Source: Actinomycetospora sp. NBRC 106375 (GTDB lineage Bacteria > Actinomycetota > Actinomycetes > Mycobacteriales > Pseudonocardiaceae). Taken from it: a DNA stretch of 54,550 bases. Shown piece after piece: positions 8,564 through 17,277 of this stretch (position 1 is its first letter; each line of letters begins with the position of its first letter). The stretch spans positions 1 through 54,550 of the forward strand of contig NZ_BSTS01000027.1 of the NCBI RefSeq assembly GCF_030269665.1, given 5' to 3'. The translations under genes were made by a program, and so were the position numbers. The notes below the pieces were generated by a model. The model was not told the origin of the DNA, made no database searches, and was given only the letters and a program-made list of their open reading frames with translations.

Positions 8564-10474
8564 TTAGGGGGCCACGATCGCGAAGTCGGGGTCGGGTGGG
8601 TCGAGGACGCCCAGCAGGGTGGTGAGGCAGTCCTGGTCGCCGTCGATCGCGAGCTGTCCCGAGGTGACGAGGTCTGCTGGCGGGGTTCCGCCCAGCAGGG
8701 CGAGCAGGCCGGATCGGGCGGTGGTGATGTGGGCGTCGGTGCTGTCACGATTGGTGCCTTCGCCGTGGGTGAGCACGCCGTTGGCCAGACGTGACCGGTA
8801 GGCGAGGTCCTTCCCTGCTTCGCCGGCCCCGGTGAGGGTCCAGTCGATGGCGAGCTGGATGTCCCAGGCTTTCGGTCCGTTGATCTGGATGGCGATGCTG
8901 TCGAAGAGTTGGCCGGTGGTGAGGGCCGAGATCATGTCGGGCGGGGTGGTCGAGAGCGGGGTGCCGATGTTGGCGACCCGTAGCTCGTAGGCGCCGGTGA
9001 GGTAGAAGTTGCGCCAGGTGCCGTTCTCGGAGCCGAAGCCGAGCTGTTCGAGGGCGGCGGCCTCCAGTTCGCGGGCGTCGGTGTCGTCGGGGTCGGTGAA
9101 CACGAGGTGGCCGACGAGCTCGGCGACCCACCGGAAGTCTCCGGCGTCGAACGCGCGCCGGCCGGCGGCGAGGACGGCGTCGGGGCCGCCGATGGCCTCG
9201 ACGTAGCGGCGCCCGGCGGGCTCGGGAGGGTGACGCCAGAGGTTGGCGGGGTTGCCGTCGAACCAGCCCATGTAGCGCTGGTAGATCGCCTTGACGTTGT
9301 GGCTGATCGACCCGTAGTAGCCGTGGGTGTTCCAGGCCTTCTCCAGCGCGGGTGGGATCTCCAGGGTCTCGGCGATCTCCGGGCCGTTGTGGCCCTTGTT
9401 GAGCAGCCGCAGGGTCTGGTCGTGCTGGTAGGCGTAGAGGTCGCGCTGCTCGGAGAGCAGGCTCACGATGCGGTCGCGGTCCCAGGTGGGCCAGTGGTGG
9501 GACGCGAACTCGACGTCGGTGCGGTCGACGAACAGGTCGATGGCCTCGGTGAGGTAGTGCGCCCAGGCGTGGGGGTCGCGGACCACCGCGCCGCGCAGGG
9601 TCAGCAGGTTGTGCAGGTTGTGGGTGGCGTTCTCGGCCATGCACAGCGCGGAGCGTTCCGGGAACAGGAAGTTCATCTCGGCGGGGGCTTCGGTGCCGGG
9701 GGTGACCTGGAAGACGATCCGGACCCCGTCGAGCGTCTCCTCCTGGCCGGTGTGGGTGACGTCCTTGGTCGGCGGGATCAAGGTGACGGTGCCGGTCGAG
9801 TTGGTCATGCCCAGCCCTGCGCCCATCTGACCGGCTGCTCCCGGGGCCAGGGCTGCGCCGTACATGTACGCCGAGCGGCGTGCCATGGCGGCCCCGGCGT
9901 AGACGTTCTCGGCGACGGCGTGCTCGAGGAAGCCTCGGGGAGCGAGGATCGGCACACGGCCACTCGCGACGTCGTCGTCGGTGATCACGCCCCGCACACC
10001 GCCGAAGTGATCGACGTGGCTGTGGGTGTAGATCATCGCGGTGACCGGCCGGTCGCCGCGGTGCTCGCGGTAGAGGTCGATGGCGGCGGTCGCGGTCTCC
10101 GCGGTGAGGAGGGGATCGATGACGATGATGCCCTGGTCGCCCTCGACGATGGTCATGTTCGACAGGTCCAGTCCGCGGACCTGGTAGATGCCTTCGGTGA
10201 CCTCGAACAGTCCGTGCACCGAGGTGAGCTGGGCCTGGCGCCACAGGCTCGGGTTGACGGTGTCGGGCCGCGGGCCGTTGAGGGTCTCGGCCCAGGCGTC
10301 GCAGTCCCAGACGACCCGACCGTCCGCAGCGTGGACCTGGCTCGGGGAAATCGTCCCGATGAAGCCCCGTCGCACGTCGTCGAAGTCCGAGGTGTCAGAG
10401 AAGGGATAGCGGGACTCCACGGCGGAGGCTGCGTCGACGATCTCGGGGCGCGCGGTCGGAGCGGTGTCGGTCAC
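8564..10474 (-). CDS. Linear primary-alkylsulfatase (SdsA1/BDS1-type metallo-beta-lactamase fold)
   Basis: 636 residues from GTG 10474. The N-terminal metallo-beta-lactamase domain has the zinc motif THSHVDHFGG, later MAENATHNLHN and SHHWPTW. A helical dimerisation domain follows, and a C-terminal SCP2-like sterol-carrier domain covers roughly the last 130 residues. The enzyme hydrolyses primary alkyl sulfates such as detergents, releasing sulfate and alcohol. GTG 10474 is preferred because GAGGACACC precedes it and homology starts shortly after; an ATG at 10606 gives a 680-residue form with a Pro/Arg/His-rich extension. No clear export signal is seen. It fits the sulfur-ester theme of the cassette. 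Confidence 0.88.
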   Translation of the reverse strand: MTDTAPTARPEIVDAASAVESRYPFSDTSDFDDVRRGFIGTISPSQVHAADGRVVWDCDAWAETLNGPRPDTVNPSLWRQAQLTSVHGLFEVTEGIYQVRGLDLSNMTIVEGDQGIIVIDPLLTAETATAAIDLYREHRGDRPVTAMIYTHSHVDHFGGVRGVITDDDVASGRVPILAPRGFLEHAVAENVYAGAAMARRSAYMYGAALAPGAAGQMGAGLGMTNSTGTVTLIPPTKDVTHTGQEETLDGVRIVFQVTPGTEAPAEMNFLFPERSALCMAENATHNLHNLLTLRGAVVRDPHAWAHYLTEAIDLFVDRTDVEFASHHWPTWDRDRIVSLLSEQRDLYAYQHDQTLRLLNKGHNGPEIAETLEIPPALEKAWNTHGYYGSISHNVKAIYQRYMGWFDGNPANLWRHPPEPAGRRYVEAIGGPDAVLAAGRRAFDAGDFRWVAELVGHLVFTDPDDTDARELEAAALEQLGFGSENGTWRNFYLTGAYELRVANIGTPLSTTPPDMISALTTGQLFDSIAIQINGPKAWDIQLAIDWTLTGAGEAGKDLAYRSRLANGVLTHGEGTNRDSTDAHITTARSGLLALLGGTPPADLVTSGQLAIDGDQDCLTTLLGVLDPPDPDFAIVAP

Positions 10475-10559
10475 GGTGTCCTCGATCCGTTGCGGGTGCG
10501 CGTGGGTCGGCCGGGGCCGAGCTGCCTGGGGAGCCTGGTGCATGCTTCGAGGTATGACC

Positions 10560-11478
10560 TCACCCACAGCGGGTGGGTCGACTCGCCCCGGAGAGCTCGA
10601 TGGCACGGGAGAACACCCGCGGGGAGATCACGTAGTTCTCCACGCCCTGGTAGATCATGAAGAAGAGCAATGTGAAGATCGCCAGGCCGAAGCTCACGGT
10701 GAGGGCGGCCGCCACGCCGACGAACGAGGCCAGGGTCGCGCCGATCTGGGGGACGGCGTCGAGGACGGCGACGACCAGGGCCAGGAGTGCGGGGTAGGGA
10801 ATGCCGGCGAGCAGGAAGAACACGAACGCCGTCATCCCGGCGATGGCGGAGACCACGAGCTGGCCGGACACGTAGCCGCCGATGCGTCCGAGGGCGGCGG
10901 CGGCGGCCTGGATGCGGCCTTCGTGGGCCAGCATCCGGTCGATACCGTCGCGGATGCGAGGCATCGCGAGCGAGAAGTAGATCAGCAGGGCCAGCACGGT
11001 CACGGTCGAGAAGACCCCACCGAACAGGGCCCCGAGGACACCGAACACCGCGGCCAGCGAGGTCGTGATCACCGGCCCGATGCTCGAGAACGCCTGCTGA
11101 AGCTGCTGGTTCGCGCCCGGGTCGCCCAACGCCGCGCCCGGGGAGTTGCCCGGCCCGCCGAGTCGATCGGCCAACCTGTCCAGCAGCGTCGGGAGCTGGT
11201 CGATCAGGTACCCGATCTCGTGGACCGCCGGGATGATCAGAACAGCGGCGAGCCCGGTGAGGACGGCCAGCACGGCCAGCACGACCAGCGCGAGCGCCAG
11301 GCCCCGCCGCAGCCCCCGGGTCACGAGCCACCGGATCGCCGGTTCGAGCCCCGTGGCGAGGAAGAACCCGACGAACACGAGCACGAGTGCGCCCCGCGCG
11401 ACAACGATCGCGACCGCGATCGCGAGGACCACCAGAACCGTCGCGGTGATCGCCGCGTAGTCCTCGAGCGGCTTGCGT
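10560..11478 (-). pseudogene. AI-2E/PerM-family transporter, truncated at both ends
   Basis: The frame encodes the central transmembrane part of an AI-2E/PerM permease: an N-terminal helix (ITATVLVVLAIAVAIVV), FVGFFLATGLEPAIRWLV, and FFMIYQGVENYVISPRVFSR near the end. The normal start is missing: the frame is fused to the 34-bp repeat derived from a LysR 5' end and then to the arm region of module B. The C-terminus stops after RAIELSG with the unrelated tail ASRPTRCG, lacking the last two helices. It is most likely non-functional debris of recombination. Confidence 0.65.
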
Positions 11479-11512
11479 CGCGCGCAGGCAGGGACGTCGG
11501 CCCAGGTTATGG
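11479..11512. repeat. 34-bp dispersed repeat, copy 2 (LysR start region without ATG)
   Basis: Matches 5670-5703 in 33 of 34 positions. Here it is fused in frame to the truncated AI-2E permease gene. The LysR start codon is ACG in this copy, so it cannot start translation at that place. Confidence 0.7.
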
Positions 11513-11702
11513 ATCCGGAGCGTGGCGGGCGGGCGGTTGCCTCGCAGCCGTGCCGATCGTCGCCGTGCCCGCCGCCCAGGCCCGTGCCCGACCGCCGGAT
11601 GGCGCGGGCTCGACCACCCGTGGGATTCGAGCGAGGACCCCGGCCGGGAGCACAGCGGTGCTGACGCACAGATGCTGTCGTTAGGTCGAACGGCGCAAAT
11701 CC

Positions 11703-11929
11703 TCGTCCCACACTCGTCCCACGGCGAGCGAGGCCCGTCACATCGGCGGACGTTCTCGCAGTTCAGGAGTGGTGCCCCCGGCAGGATTCGAACCTGCGCT
11801 CCCGCCTCCGGAGGCCGGGCAACCGACTGATCGCAGGCGCTCTGCCTGGTCCTGAGGGGATCGGCTGGTCGCCCACATGACCTCTGAGGCCCTCTGACGA
11901 CCCCTGGTTCGTCCCACGAGCCGTCCCAC
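11703..11929. other. attP-like module B: tRNA-Arg 3' core with paired arm boxes
   Basis: The core 11771-11826 is identical to 2611-2666 over 56 bp. Arm boxes TCGTCCCAC lie at 11703-11711 and 11714-11722 on the left, and TCGTCCCAC at 11909-11917 with CCGTCCCAC at 11921-11929 on the right. All distances equal those of module A: 68 bp from first box to core start, 138 bp from core start to third box, steps of 11 and 12 bp. The tRNA fragment ends in CACCA on the minus strand. Outside this module the gene-free stretch 11518-12019 holds nothing else I can assign. Confidence 0.65.
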
Positions 11930-12019
11930 GCTCAGCGAGGACTTGGCGCTTCGAGGTGTCGGCCATCGAGTCGGCAAGAGACGCAGGGCCGCGGTCAGGG
12001 GATTCGTTACGGTCAGCCC

Positions 12020-14782
12020 GTGGAGCTGCTCGGCCGCTCCGAGGAGACCCTGACCGTCGACGGGCTCCTCGGAGCCGCCCGCGACGGTGTCAGCGGTGTC
12101 CTGGTGCTGCGCGGGGAGCCCGGGATCGGCAAGACCGCGATCCTCGACCACGCCGTCGAGAGCGGAATCGGTGCCGGCTTCCGCGTGGTCCGGGTGGTCG
12201 GGATCCAGGCCGAGCAGGAACTGGGCTATGCCGCCCTGCATCGCCTCCTGATTGACCTGCTGCCTCGACGGGAGGTGCTGCCGCCACCGCAGCGTGATGC
12301 GCTCGAGGTCGCCTTCGGACTGGCCTCGGGGGCGCGTGCGGACCGTTTTCTGATCGGGCTGGCCGTGCTCACGCTCGTGGGGGAGGCCGCGAACGACCGA
12401 CCCGTCCTGTGGGTGTGCGACGACGCGCAGTGGTCGGACCGGGAGACGCTGGAGGTCCTGGCCTTCCTCGGTCGTCGGCTCGAGGCGGACCGGGTGGTCC
12501 TGCTGATCGGGGTGCGGGACGGGGCGGCTGCCGCCGACGTCCTCGACGACCTCCCGGTGCTCCTGGTGGGTGGCCTGCAGGGGCGGCCGGCCCGGGAACT
12601 GGTGGAGAGGTCGACCGCCGGTCGTCTCGACGCGGCGGTGGCGGGCCGGGTCGTGGCCGAGGCCCACGGGAACCCGCTCGCGCTCAAGGAGCTGTCCGTC
12701 GACGTCACGGGTGCGCATCCGGACACCTCCCGGGTGCCGTTGTCCGACCGGCTGCCCCTCGGGCGCCAACTGGAGGCCCGCTTCCTCGCTCAGACACGCG
12801 ACCTGCCGGCTCCCGTCCCGACGCTGCTGCTCCTCGTCGCGGCCGAGGCGAGCGGCGAACCGGGCCTGCTGTGGCGGGCGGCCGACCGCCTCGGGATCGC
12901 CGGAGGGACTCGCACGCTGTCCGAGCTCGCGGAGCCGGCACGGGCGGCCGGGATGGTGGTTCTGGTGCCCACCGTCAGCTTCCGTCACCCGTTGATCCGC
13001 TCGGCGGTCTACGAGGGCGCGTCACCGGAGGAGCGACGTCGCGTTCATGCAGCGCTGGCCGAGGTGATCGACGCCGACTCCGATGTCGACCGTCGGGCGT
13101 GGCACCGTGCCGCGGCGATCGTGGGCCCGGACGACGAGCTCGCCGACGACCTCGAGCGCGGAGCCGAGCGCGCCCGGGGGAGGGCCGGCTACAACGCGGC
13201 GTCGATGTTCCTGCTCGCCGCCGCCGAGCACACCGCGGACCGCCCGCGCCAGGTCGAACGACTGATCGCCGCTGCACTCGCGAGGATGACGGCGGGCGAC
13301 CCGAACGGGGCGCTGGCCGTCCTCGACCGGATGCCCGACACCGCCGGGCCGATCGTGGCCGCGGGGACCACGCTGATGCGCGGAGCCGCGGACCTGTTGC
13401 TCCGTCGCTACACCGACGGGATGGATTTGATGCTCGCCGGGGCGCGGGCGCTCCGGGCGTCCGGCGCACCAACCGCCGGGAACAACGCCCTCGACGCCCT
13501 GCAGTGCGTGCTGCTCGTGCCCTGGTTGGAGCCGGTGTCATGGGACGAGGCCGTGCACCTCGCCTCGCTCGAGCTCACCGGTGAGGATGACGGCTCCCCG
13601 ACCTCACCGGCACTCGCCTCTCTGGCCACGCGCGTCCTGCGGGGCCCCGACGCGGCCGTCCCGGAGATGCGCCTCGCGCTCGACCGGCTGCGTCGCGGAC
13701 TGGACCTCGAGACGGCCCACCGCTTCGGCCCCTCCCTCCTGGCCATGGGCATGGAGCTCTGGGACCTCGAGGTGATGGGTGAGCTGGCCGACAGGGCCGC
13801 GCAGCTCTGCCATGAGGCGGGGGCCCTCAGCGGACTGCGCACAGCGCTGCACGGGCGGGCCAACGTGGCGACGTGGTCCGGTGACCTCGCGCAGGCGGCG
13901 CGGCTGCACGGCGAGTTCAGCGAGCTGTCGGTGGCCCTCGGTGGCGTGAACCGCTTCGCCCGGCCGCTGGACGCGGTGCTCGCCGGCTGGCGCGGCGACG
14001 AGGAGACCGCGCGGGCGGCGATCACGGCGCTCCCGGTCCCGAGCGATCCACGGGCGCGCGGCGGTCTGGCGGTCCAGATCGCGCGTACCGGTGTGGCGGT
14101 GCTCGAGAACGGATGGGGGCGGTACTCCGAGGCGCTCGCGGCGGGCCGACCGGTATGGGAGGACGACCCGCCCTTCTGGGGTCACGTGATCCTGCCCGAG
14201 CTCGTCGAGGCCGGGCTCCGCGGCGGCGACCGGAAGCTGGCGGAGGCTGCGTTGGAACGGCTCCGCGCACGGGCCACCGCAGCCGGGACCCCGTGGGCGC
14301 TCGGTGTGCTCACGCGATGCCGAGCACTCGCCGCCGAGGACGACCGCGCCGACGAGCTCTACCGGGCCGCCCAGCGGCAGCTCCTGGCCGCCGGTGCCCG
14401 CGGTGAGCTCGCACGGGCCCACCTGCTCCATGGGGAGTGGTTGCGCCGCCGGAAGCGTCGGGGCGAGGCGAGACGCGAGCTGGAACGGGCCCACGAGATG
14501 TTCGCCGACATGGGTTCCCGGGGCTTCGCCGAGCGCGCTCGCACCGAAACGGCGGCCGCCGGGCTGACCGTCCGTGCGCGGATGCCGGTCCCGACGGCGG
14601 GACTGACCCCGCAGGAACGACGCATCGCGCTCCTCGCCGCCGACGGAGCGACCAACCAGCAGATCGCCACCGAGCTGTTCGTCAGCGCGAACACCGTCGA
14701 ATACCACCTGCGCAAGGTGTTCCGGAAGCTCGACATCTCGTCCCGCCGACAGATCGCGGGTGCGCTGGACCGGGACGCCTGA
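12020..14782 (+). CDS. LuxR-family ATP-binding regulator (LAL type)
   Basis: 920 residues with GTG start (12020). Layout: AAA/STAND ATPase with Walker A GEPGIGKT (residues 32-39) and Walker B VLWVCDDAQWSD (about 131-142); a long TPR-like helical middle region (about 380-830); and a C-terminal LuxR HTH (about 855-915: LTPQERRIALLAADGATNQQ then NTVEYHLRKVF). LAL regulators are large ATP-dependent activators, often of catabolic or secondary-metabolism genes. The next two genes (LLM flavoenzyme and FAD oxidase) on the same strand are natural targets; this is inference. Confidence 0.88.
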   Translation: MELLGRSEETLTVDGLLGAARDGVSGVLVLRGEPGIGKTAILDHAVESGIGAGFRVVRVVGIQAEQELGYAALHRLLIDLLPRREVLPPPQRDALEVAFGLASGARADRFLIGLAVLTLVGEAANDRPVLWVCDDAQWSDRETLEVLAFLGRRLEADRVVLLIGVRDGAAAADVLDDLPVLLVGGLQGRPARELVERSTAGRLDAAVAGRVVAEAHGNPLALKELSVDVTGAHPDTSRVPLSDRLPLGRQLEARFLAQTRDLPAPVPTLLLLVAAEASGEPGLLWRAADRLGIAGGTRTLSELAEPARAAGMVVLVPTVSFRHPLIRSAVYEGASPEERRRVHAALAEVIDADSDVDRRAWHRAAAIVGPDDELADDLERGAERARGRAGYNAASMFLLAAAEHTADRPRQVERLIAAALARMTAGDPNGALAVLDRMPDTAGPIVAAGTTLMRGAADLLLRRYTDGMDLMLAGARALRASGAPTAGNNALDALQCVLLVPWLEPVSWDEAVHLASLELTGEDDGSPTSPALASLATRVLRGPDAAVPEMRLALDRLRRGLDLETAHRFGPSLLAMGMELWDLEVMGELADRAAQLCHEAGALSGLRTALHGRANVATWSGDLAQAARLHGEFSELSVALGGVNRFARPLDAVLAGWRGDEETARAAITALPVPSDPRARGGLAVQIARTGVAVLENGWGRYSEALAAGRPVWEDDPPFWGHVILPELVEAGLRGGDRKLAEAALERLRARATAAGTPWALGVLTRCRALAAEDDRADELYRAAQRQLLAAGARGELARAHLLHGEWLRRRKRRGEARRELERAHEMFADMGSRGFAERARTETAAAGLTVRARMPVPTAGLTPQERRIALLAADGATNQQIATELFVSANTVEYHLRKVFRKLDISSRRQIAGALDRDA

Positions 14783-14906
14783 GCTCCCGACCCCCACGGA
14801 TGTAGGGGAGTCCGCCCGCACGACCCGCGTCCCGCGGGATGGGATCGGGGTCGGTCCCGGACGACGCTCGACTCGTGAGCCACCCGAGCGACGAGACGAG
14901 ATCGAC

Positions 14907-15752
14907 ATGAGGATCGGCATCTACCTGCCCACGATCATCCCCGGGGTGGGCGCCCGTGACGCCCGCCGGTGGGCCCGCCGAGCCGAGGAGCTCGGCTTCG
15001 CGACCGTCGCGGTGACCGACCGCGGCGCCGACGAACCCTTCGAGCCGTTGGCGAGCGCCTACACCGCGCTGGCCGTGACCCGCCGGATCGGTGTGTTCGG
15101 CGACGTCACGTTCTCGCCGACCTGGACCGCCGAGCTGTCGGCCCTGCACACCGCGAGCCTCGACCGCGCGGGTGGCGGGCGATACACCGCCGGCGTCACG
15201 TTCGCCGACCCGCTCGCGATCGTCGACGGGCTCGACGCCACCGACTCCTACTGGATGGCCGACGCGCAGCTCGCCGAGCTGCACCGCGCCGACCGGAGCA
15301 CCGGGGTCGTGCCGGCCGCCGGTCCGCCTCCGCTCGTCATCGGCGGCCGGGGCGGCATCGTGGCCGAGCTCGTCGCCCGGCACGCCGACGGCTGGTTGAT
15401 GCGGGCCGGGTCCCCCGAGGCGTTCGCGACGGAGCTGACCCCCGTGCGGGACGCCTGGGCCACGGCCGGACGCGTCGGGCGTCCCGTCGCGACCGCCGCG
15501 TTCGGGTTCGCGCTCGGCGACCTGGCCGCGAGCGCCGCGGAGGTCCTCCACGACCGGCTGCGGGCGACCCAGGGCGCCGAGGTCGCCGCCGCCGTCGTGG
15601 CGGGCAGCGCCGCCGACGAGGCCGCCGTCCGGGAACGGGTCGCGGCCTTCGCCGCGGCCGGCGCCGATCAGGTCCTTGCCGTGCCTTCCACCCCGGACAT
15701 CACCGAGCTCGATCGACTCGCCGCGGTCCTGCCCCGGCTCGTCCACGCCTGA
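14907..15752 (+). CDS. LLM-class flavin-dependent oxidoreductase (luciferase-like), short form
   Basis: 281 residues, start ATG 14907 preceded by GACGAGACGAGATCGAC. Family features are IGIYLPTI at the N-terminus, WARRAEELGFATVAVTDRG (about 22-40), and a C-terminal PPLVIGGRGGIVAELVARHADGW block. Typical members have 300-350 residues; here the middle of the barrel is shortened, going straight from ARTASLDRAGGGRY-like sequence to FADPLAIVDG. The cofactor (FMN or F420) cannot be decided. It is followed after 36 bp by the FAD oxidase gene, so both probably work on one pathway under the upstream LAL regulator. Confidence 0.75.
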   Translation: MRIGIYLPTIIPGVGARDARRWARRAEELGFATVAVTDRGADEPFEPLASAYTALAVTRRIGVFGDVTFSPTWTAELSALHTASLDRAGGGRYTAGVTFADPLAIVDGLDATDSYWMADAQLAELHRADRSTGVVPAAGPPPLVIGGRGGIVAELVARHADGWLMRAGSPEAFATELTPVRDAWATAGRVGRPVATAAFGFALGDLAASAAEVLHDRLRATQGAEVAAAVVAGSAADEAAVRERVAAFAAAGADQVLAVPSTPDITELDRLAAVLPRLVHA

Positions 15753-15788
15753 CCCGTTCGACCACCGACACCACGAGGAGATCCACCC

Positions 15789-17204
15789 ATGAACACCCCC
15801 ACGGACACCTACGTCCGCATCCCCGGCGAGTCCGCCACGCTGTTCGCCGCCGCCCTCGGGGAGGACACGGAGGGCACCGTCGTCCTGCCCGGCGACGCCG
15901 ACTGGGACACGGCCCGCACGCCGTGGCAGCTCGGCGTCGACCAACGGCCCGTCGCCGTCGTGCTGGCACGGTCCCCGGACGACGTCGCCCGGACGGTGCG
16001 CGCGGCCGGCGAGGTCGGCCTGCGCGTCGCCCCCCAGTCGACGGGGCACAACGCCAACCCTCTCGGGCCCCTCGACGACACCGTGCTGCTGCGGACCGCG
16101 GGCCTGGGCGGGGTCGAGATCGATGTCGAGCGCCGGGCGGCCCGGGTGGGCGCCGGCGTGGTCTGGGGAGAGGTCAGCGACGCCGCCGCGGAGGTGGGCC
16201 TGGCCGCGCTCGCAGGCTCGGCCCGCGACGTCGGCGTCGTCGGCTACTCCCTCGGCGGCGGAGTCTCGTGGCTCGCCCGCTCCCACGGCCTGGCGACCAA
16301 CCAGATCCTCGCGGTCGAGATCGTCACCGCCGACGGCCGGCTGCGGCGCGTCGACTCCGACCACGACCCGGACCTGTTCTGGGCGGTCCGCGGAGGCGGG
16401 GGCTCGTTCGGCGTCGTCACGGCCCTGGAGCTGCGCCTGTTCCCGATCCGCGAGGTCGTCGCGGGCACCCTGTTCTGGCCCCTCGAGCGCGCCGCGGAGG
16501 TCCTCCACACCTGGCGGCGGTGGACAGCGACGGTCCCCGACGAGGTCACCTCGATCGGCCGTCTGCTGCGCTTCCCGCCCGTGCCCGACATCCCGGAGCC
16601 GCTGCGCGGCCGCTCGCTGGTCGCCGTCGAGCTCGCGTCGCTGCTCGACGCGGCGGCCACCAACGACCTCCTCACCCAGCTGCGGGCGCTCGGACCGGAG
16701 ATGGACACCGTCGGACCCACTCCGGTCGAGCAGCTCGCCCAGCTGCACATGGACCCGCCCGGACCGGTGCCGGTCACCGGCGACGGGCTGCAGCTCGACG
16801 CCCTGCCGGACAGCGCCCTCGACGCCTACCTCGACGTCGTCGGGCCCGGCACCGACATGCCGCTGCTCACCACCGAGCTCCGGCACCTCGGCGGCGCCCT
16901 CGTCCGCGGCCGCATCGAGGGCGGAGCGGTGAGCGGGCTCGACGGGCAGTTCCTGGTCTACTCCGGAGGCATCACGCCCGACGCCGGGTCCGCGGCCGCC
17001 GCCCACGTCGCGCTGGACGCGATCGCGAGCGCCCTCGCGCCGTGGAGCGCCGGGGCGCTGTACGGCAACTTCAGCGAGAGCCCGCGCCCGGCGGCAGCGC
17101 TGTACGCCGCCGACACCCTCGAGCGTCTCCGCCAGGTGAAGGCCGCCCACGACCCGCACGACCGCATCCGCGCCAACCACCCGATCCCGCCCGCGGGGTC
17201 CTGA
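15789..17204 (+). CDS. FAD-binding oxidase of the berberine-bridge / PCMH type
   Basis: 471 residues. The N-terminal FAD-binding PCMH domain (about 45-225) has PQSTGHNANPLGP with H87 at the place of the histidine that binds FAD covalently in this family, and VGYSLGGGVSWLARSHGLA. The substrate domain follows, and the C-terminal BBE-like motif YGNFSESPRP then KAAHDPHDRIRANHPI closes it. The cysteine used for bicovalent FAD attachment is absent (SARDVGVVG), so at most single-covalent FAD is expected. These enzymes oxidise alcohols, sugars or tailoring intermediates with O2. The gene ends shortly before a strong hairpin terminator. Confidence 0.82.
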   Translation: MNTPTDTYVRIPGESATLFAAALGEDTEGTVVLPGDADWDTARTPWQLGVDQRPVAVVLARSPDDVARTVRAAGEVGLRVAPQSTGHNANPLGPLDDTVLLRTAGLGGVEIDVERRAARVGAGVVWGEVSDAAAEVGLAALAGSARDVGVVGYSLGGGVSWLARSHGLATNQILAVEIVTADGRLRRVDSDHDPDLFWAVRGGGGSFGVVTALELRLFPIREVVAGTLFWPLERAAEVLHTWRRWTATVPDEVTSIGRLLRFPPVPDIPEPLRGRSLVAVELASLLDAAATNDLLTQLRALGPEMDTVGPTPVEQLAQLHMDPPGPVPVTGDGLQLDALPDSALDAYLDVVGPGTDMPLLTTELRHLGGALVRGRIEGGAVSGLDGQFLVYSGGITPDAGSAAAAHVALDAIASALAPWSAGALYGNFSESPRPAAALYAADTLERLRQVKAAHDPHDRIRANHPIPPAGS

Positions 17205-17210
17205 TCCCTC

Positions 17211-17248
17211 GGCGTGGGTGTCCGTGAGTCGTCTCGGACACCCACGCC
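17211..17248. terminator. Strong hairpin, likely transcription terminator
   Basis: A perfect 14-bp stem (17211-17224 GGCGTGGGTGTCCG paired with 17235-17248) with a 10-nt loop, 7 bp after the FAD oxidase stop. There is no U-tract, as is common in high-GC actinobacteria. It separates the LAL-LLM-oxidase unit from the next gene. Confidence 0.6.
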
Positions 17249-17277
17249 GCCCCGCTCACCCTCCGGAAGCCGACGCG

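Noticed and set aside
9107..10660. A 517-codon plus-strand frame
   Set aside because: Antisense to the alkylsulfatase gene; low-complexity Gly/Val/Asp translation.
14682..17180. An 832-codon minus-strand frame
   Set aside because: Antisense to the LLM and FAD oxidase genes, which have clear family motifs; no domain of its own.
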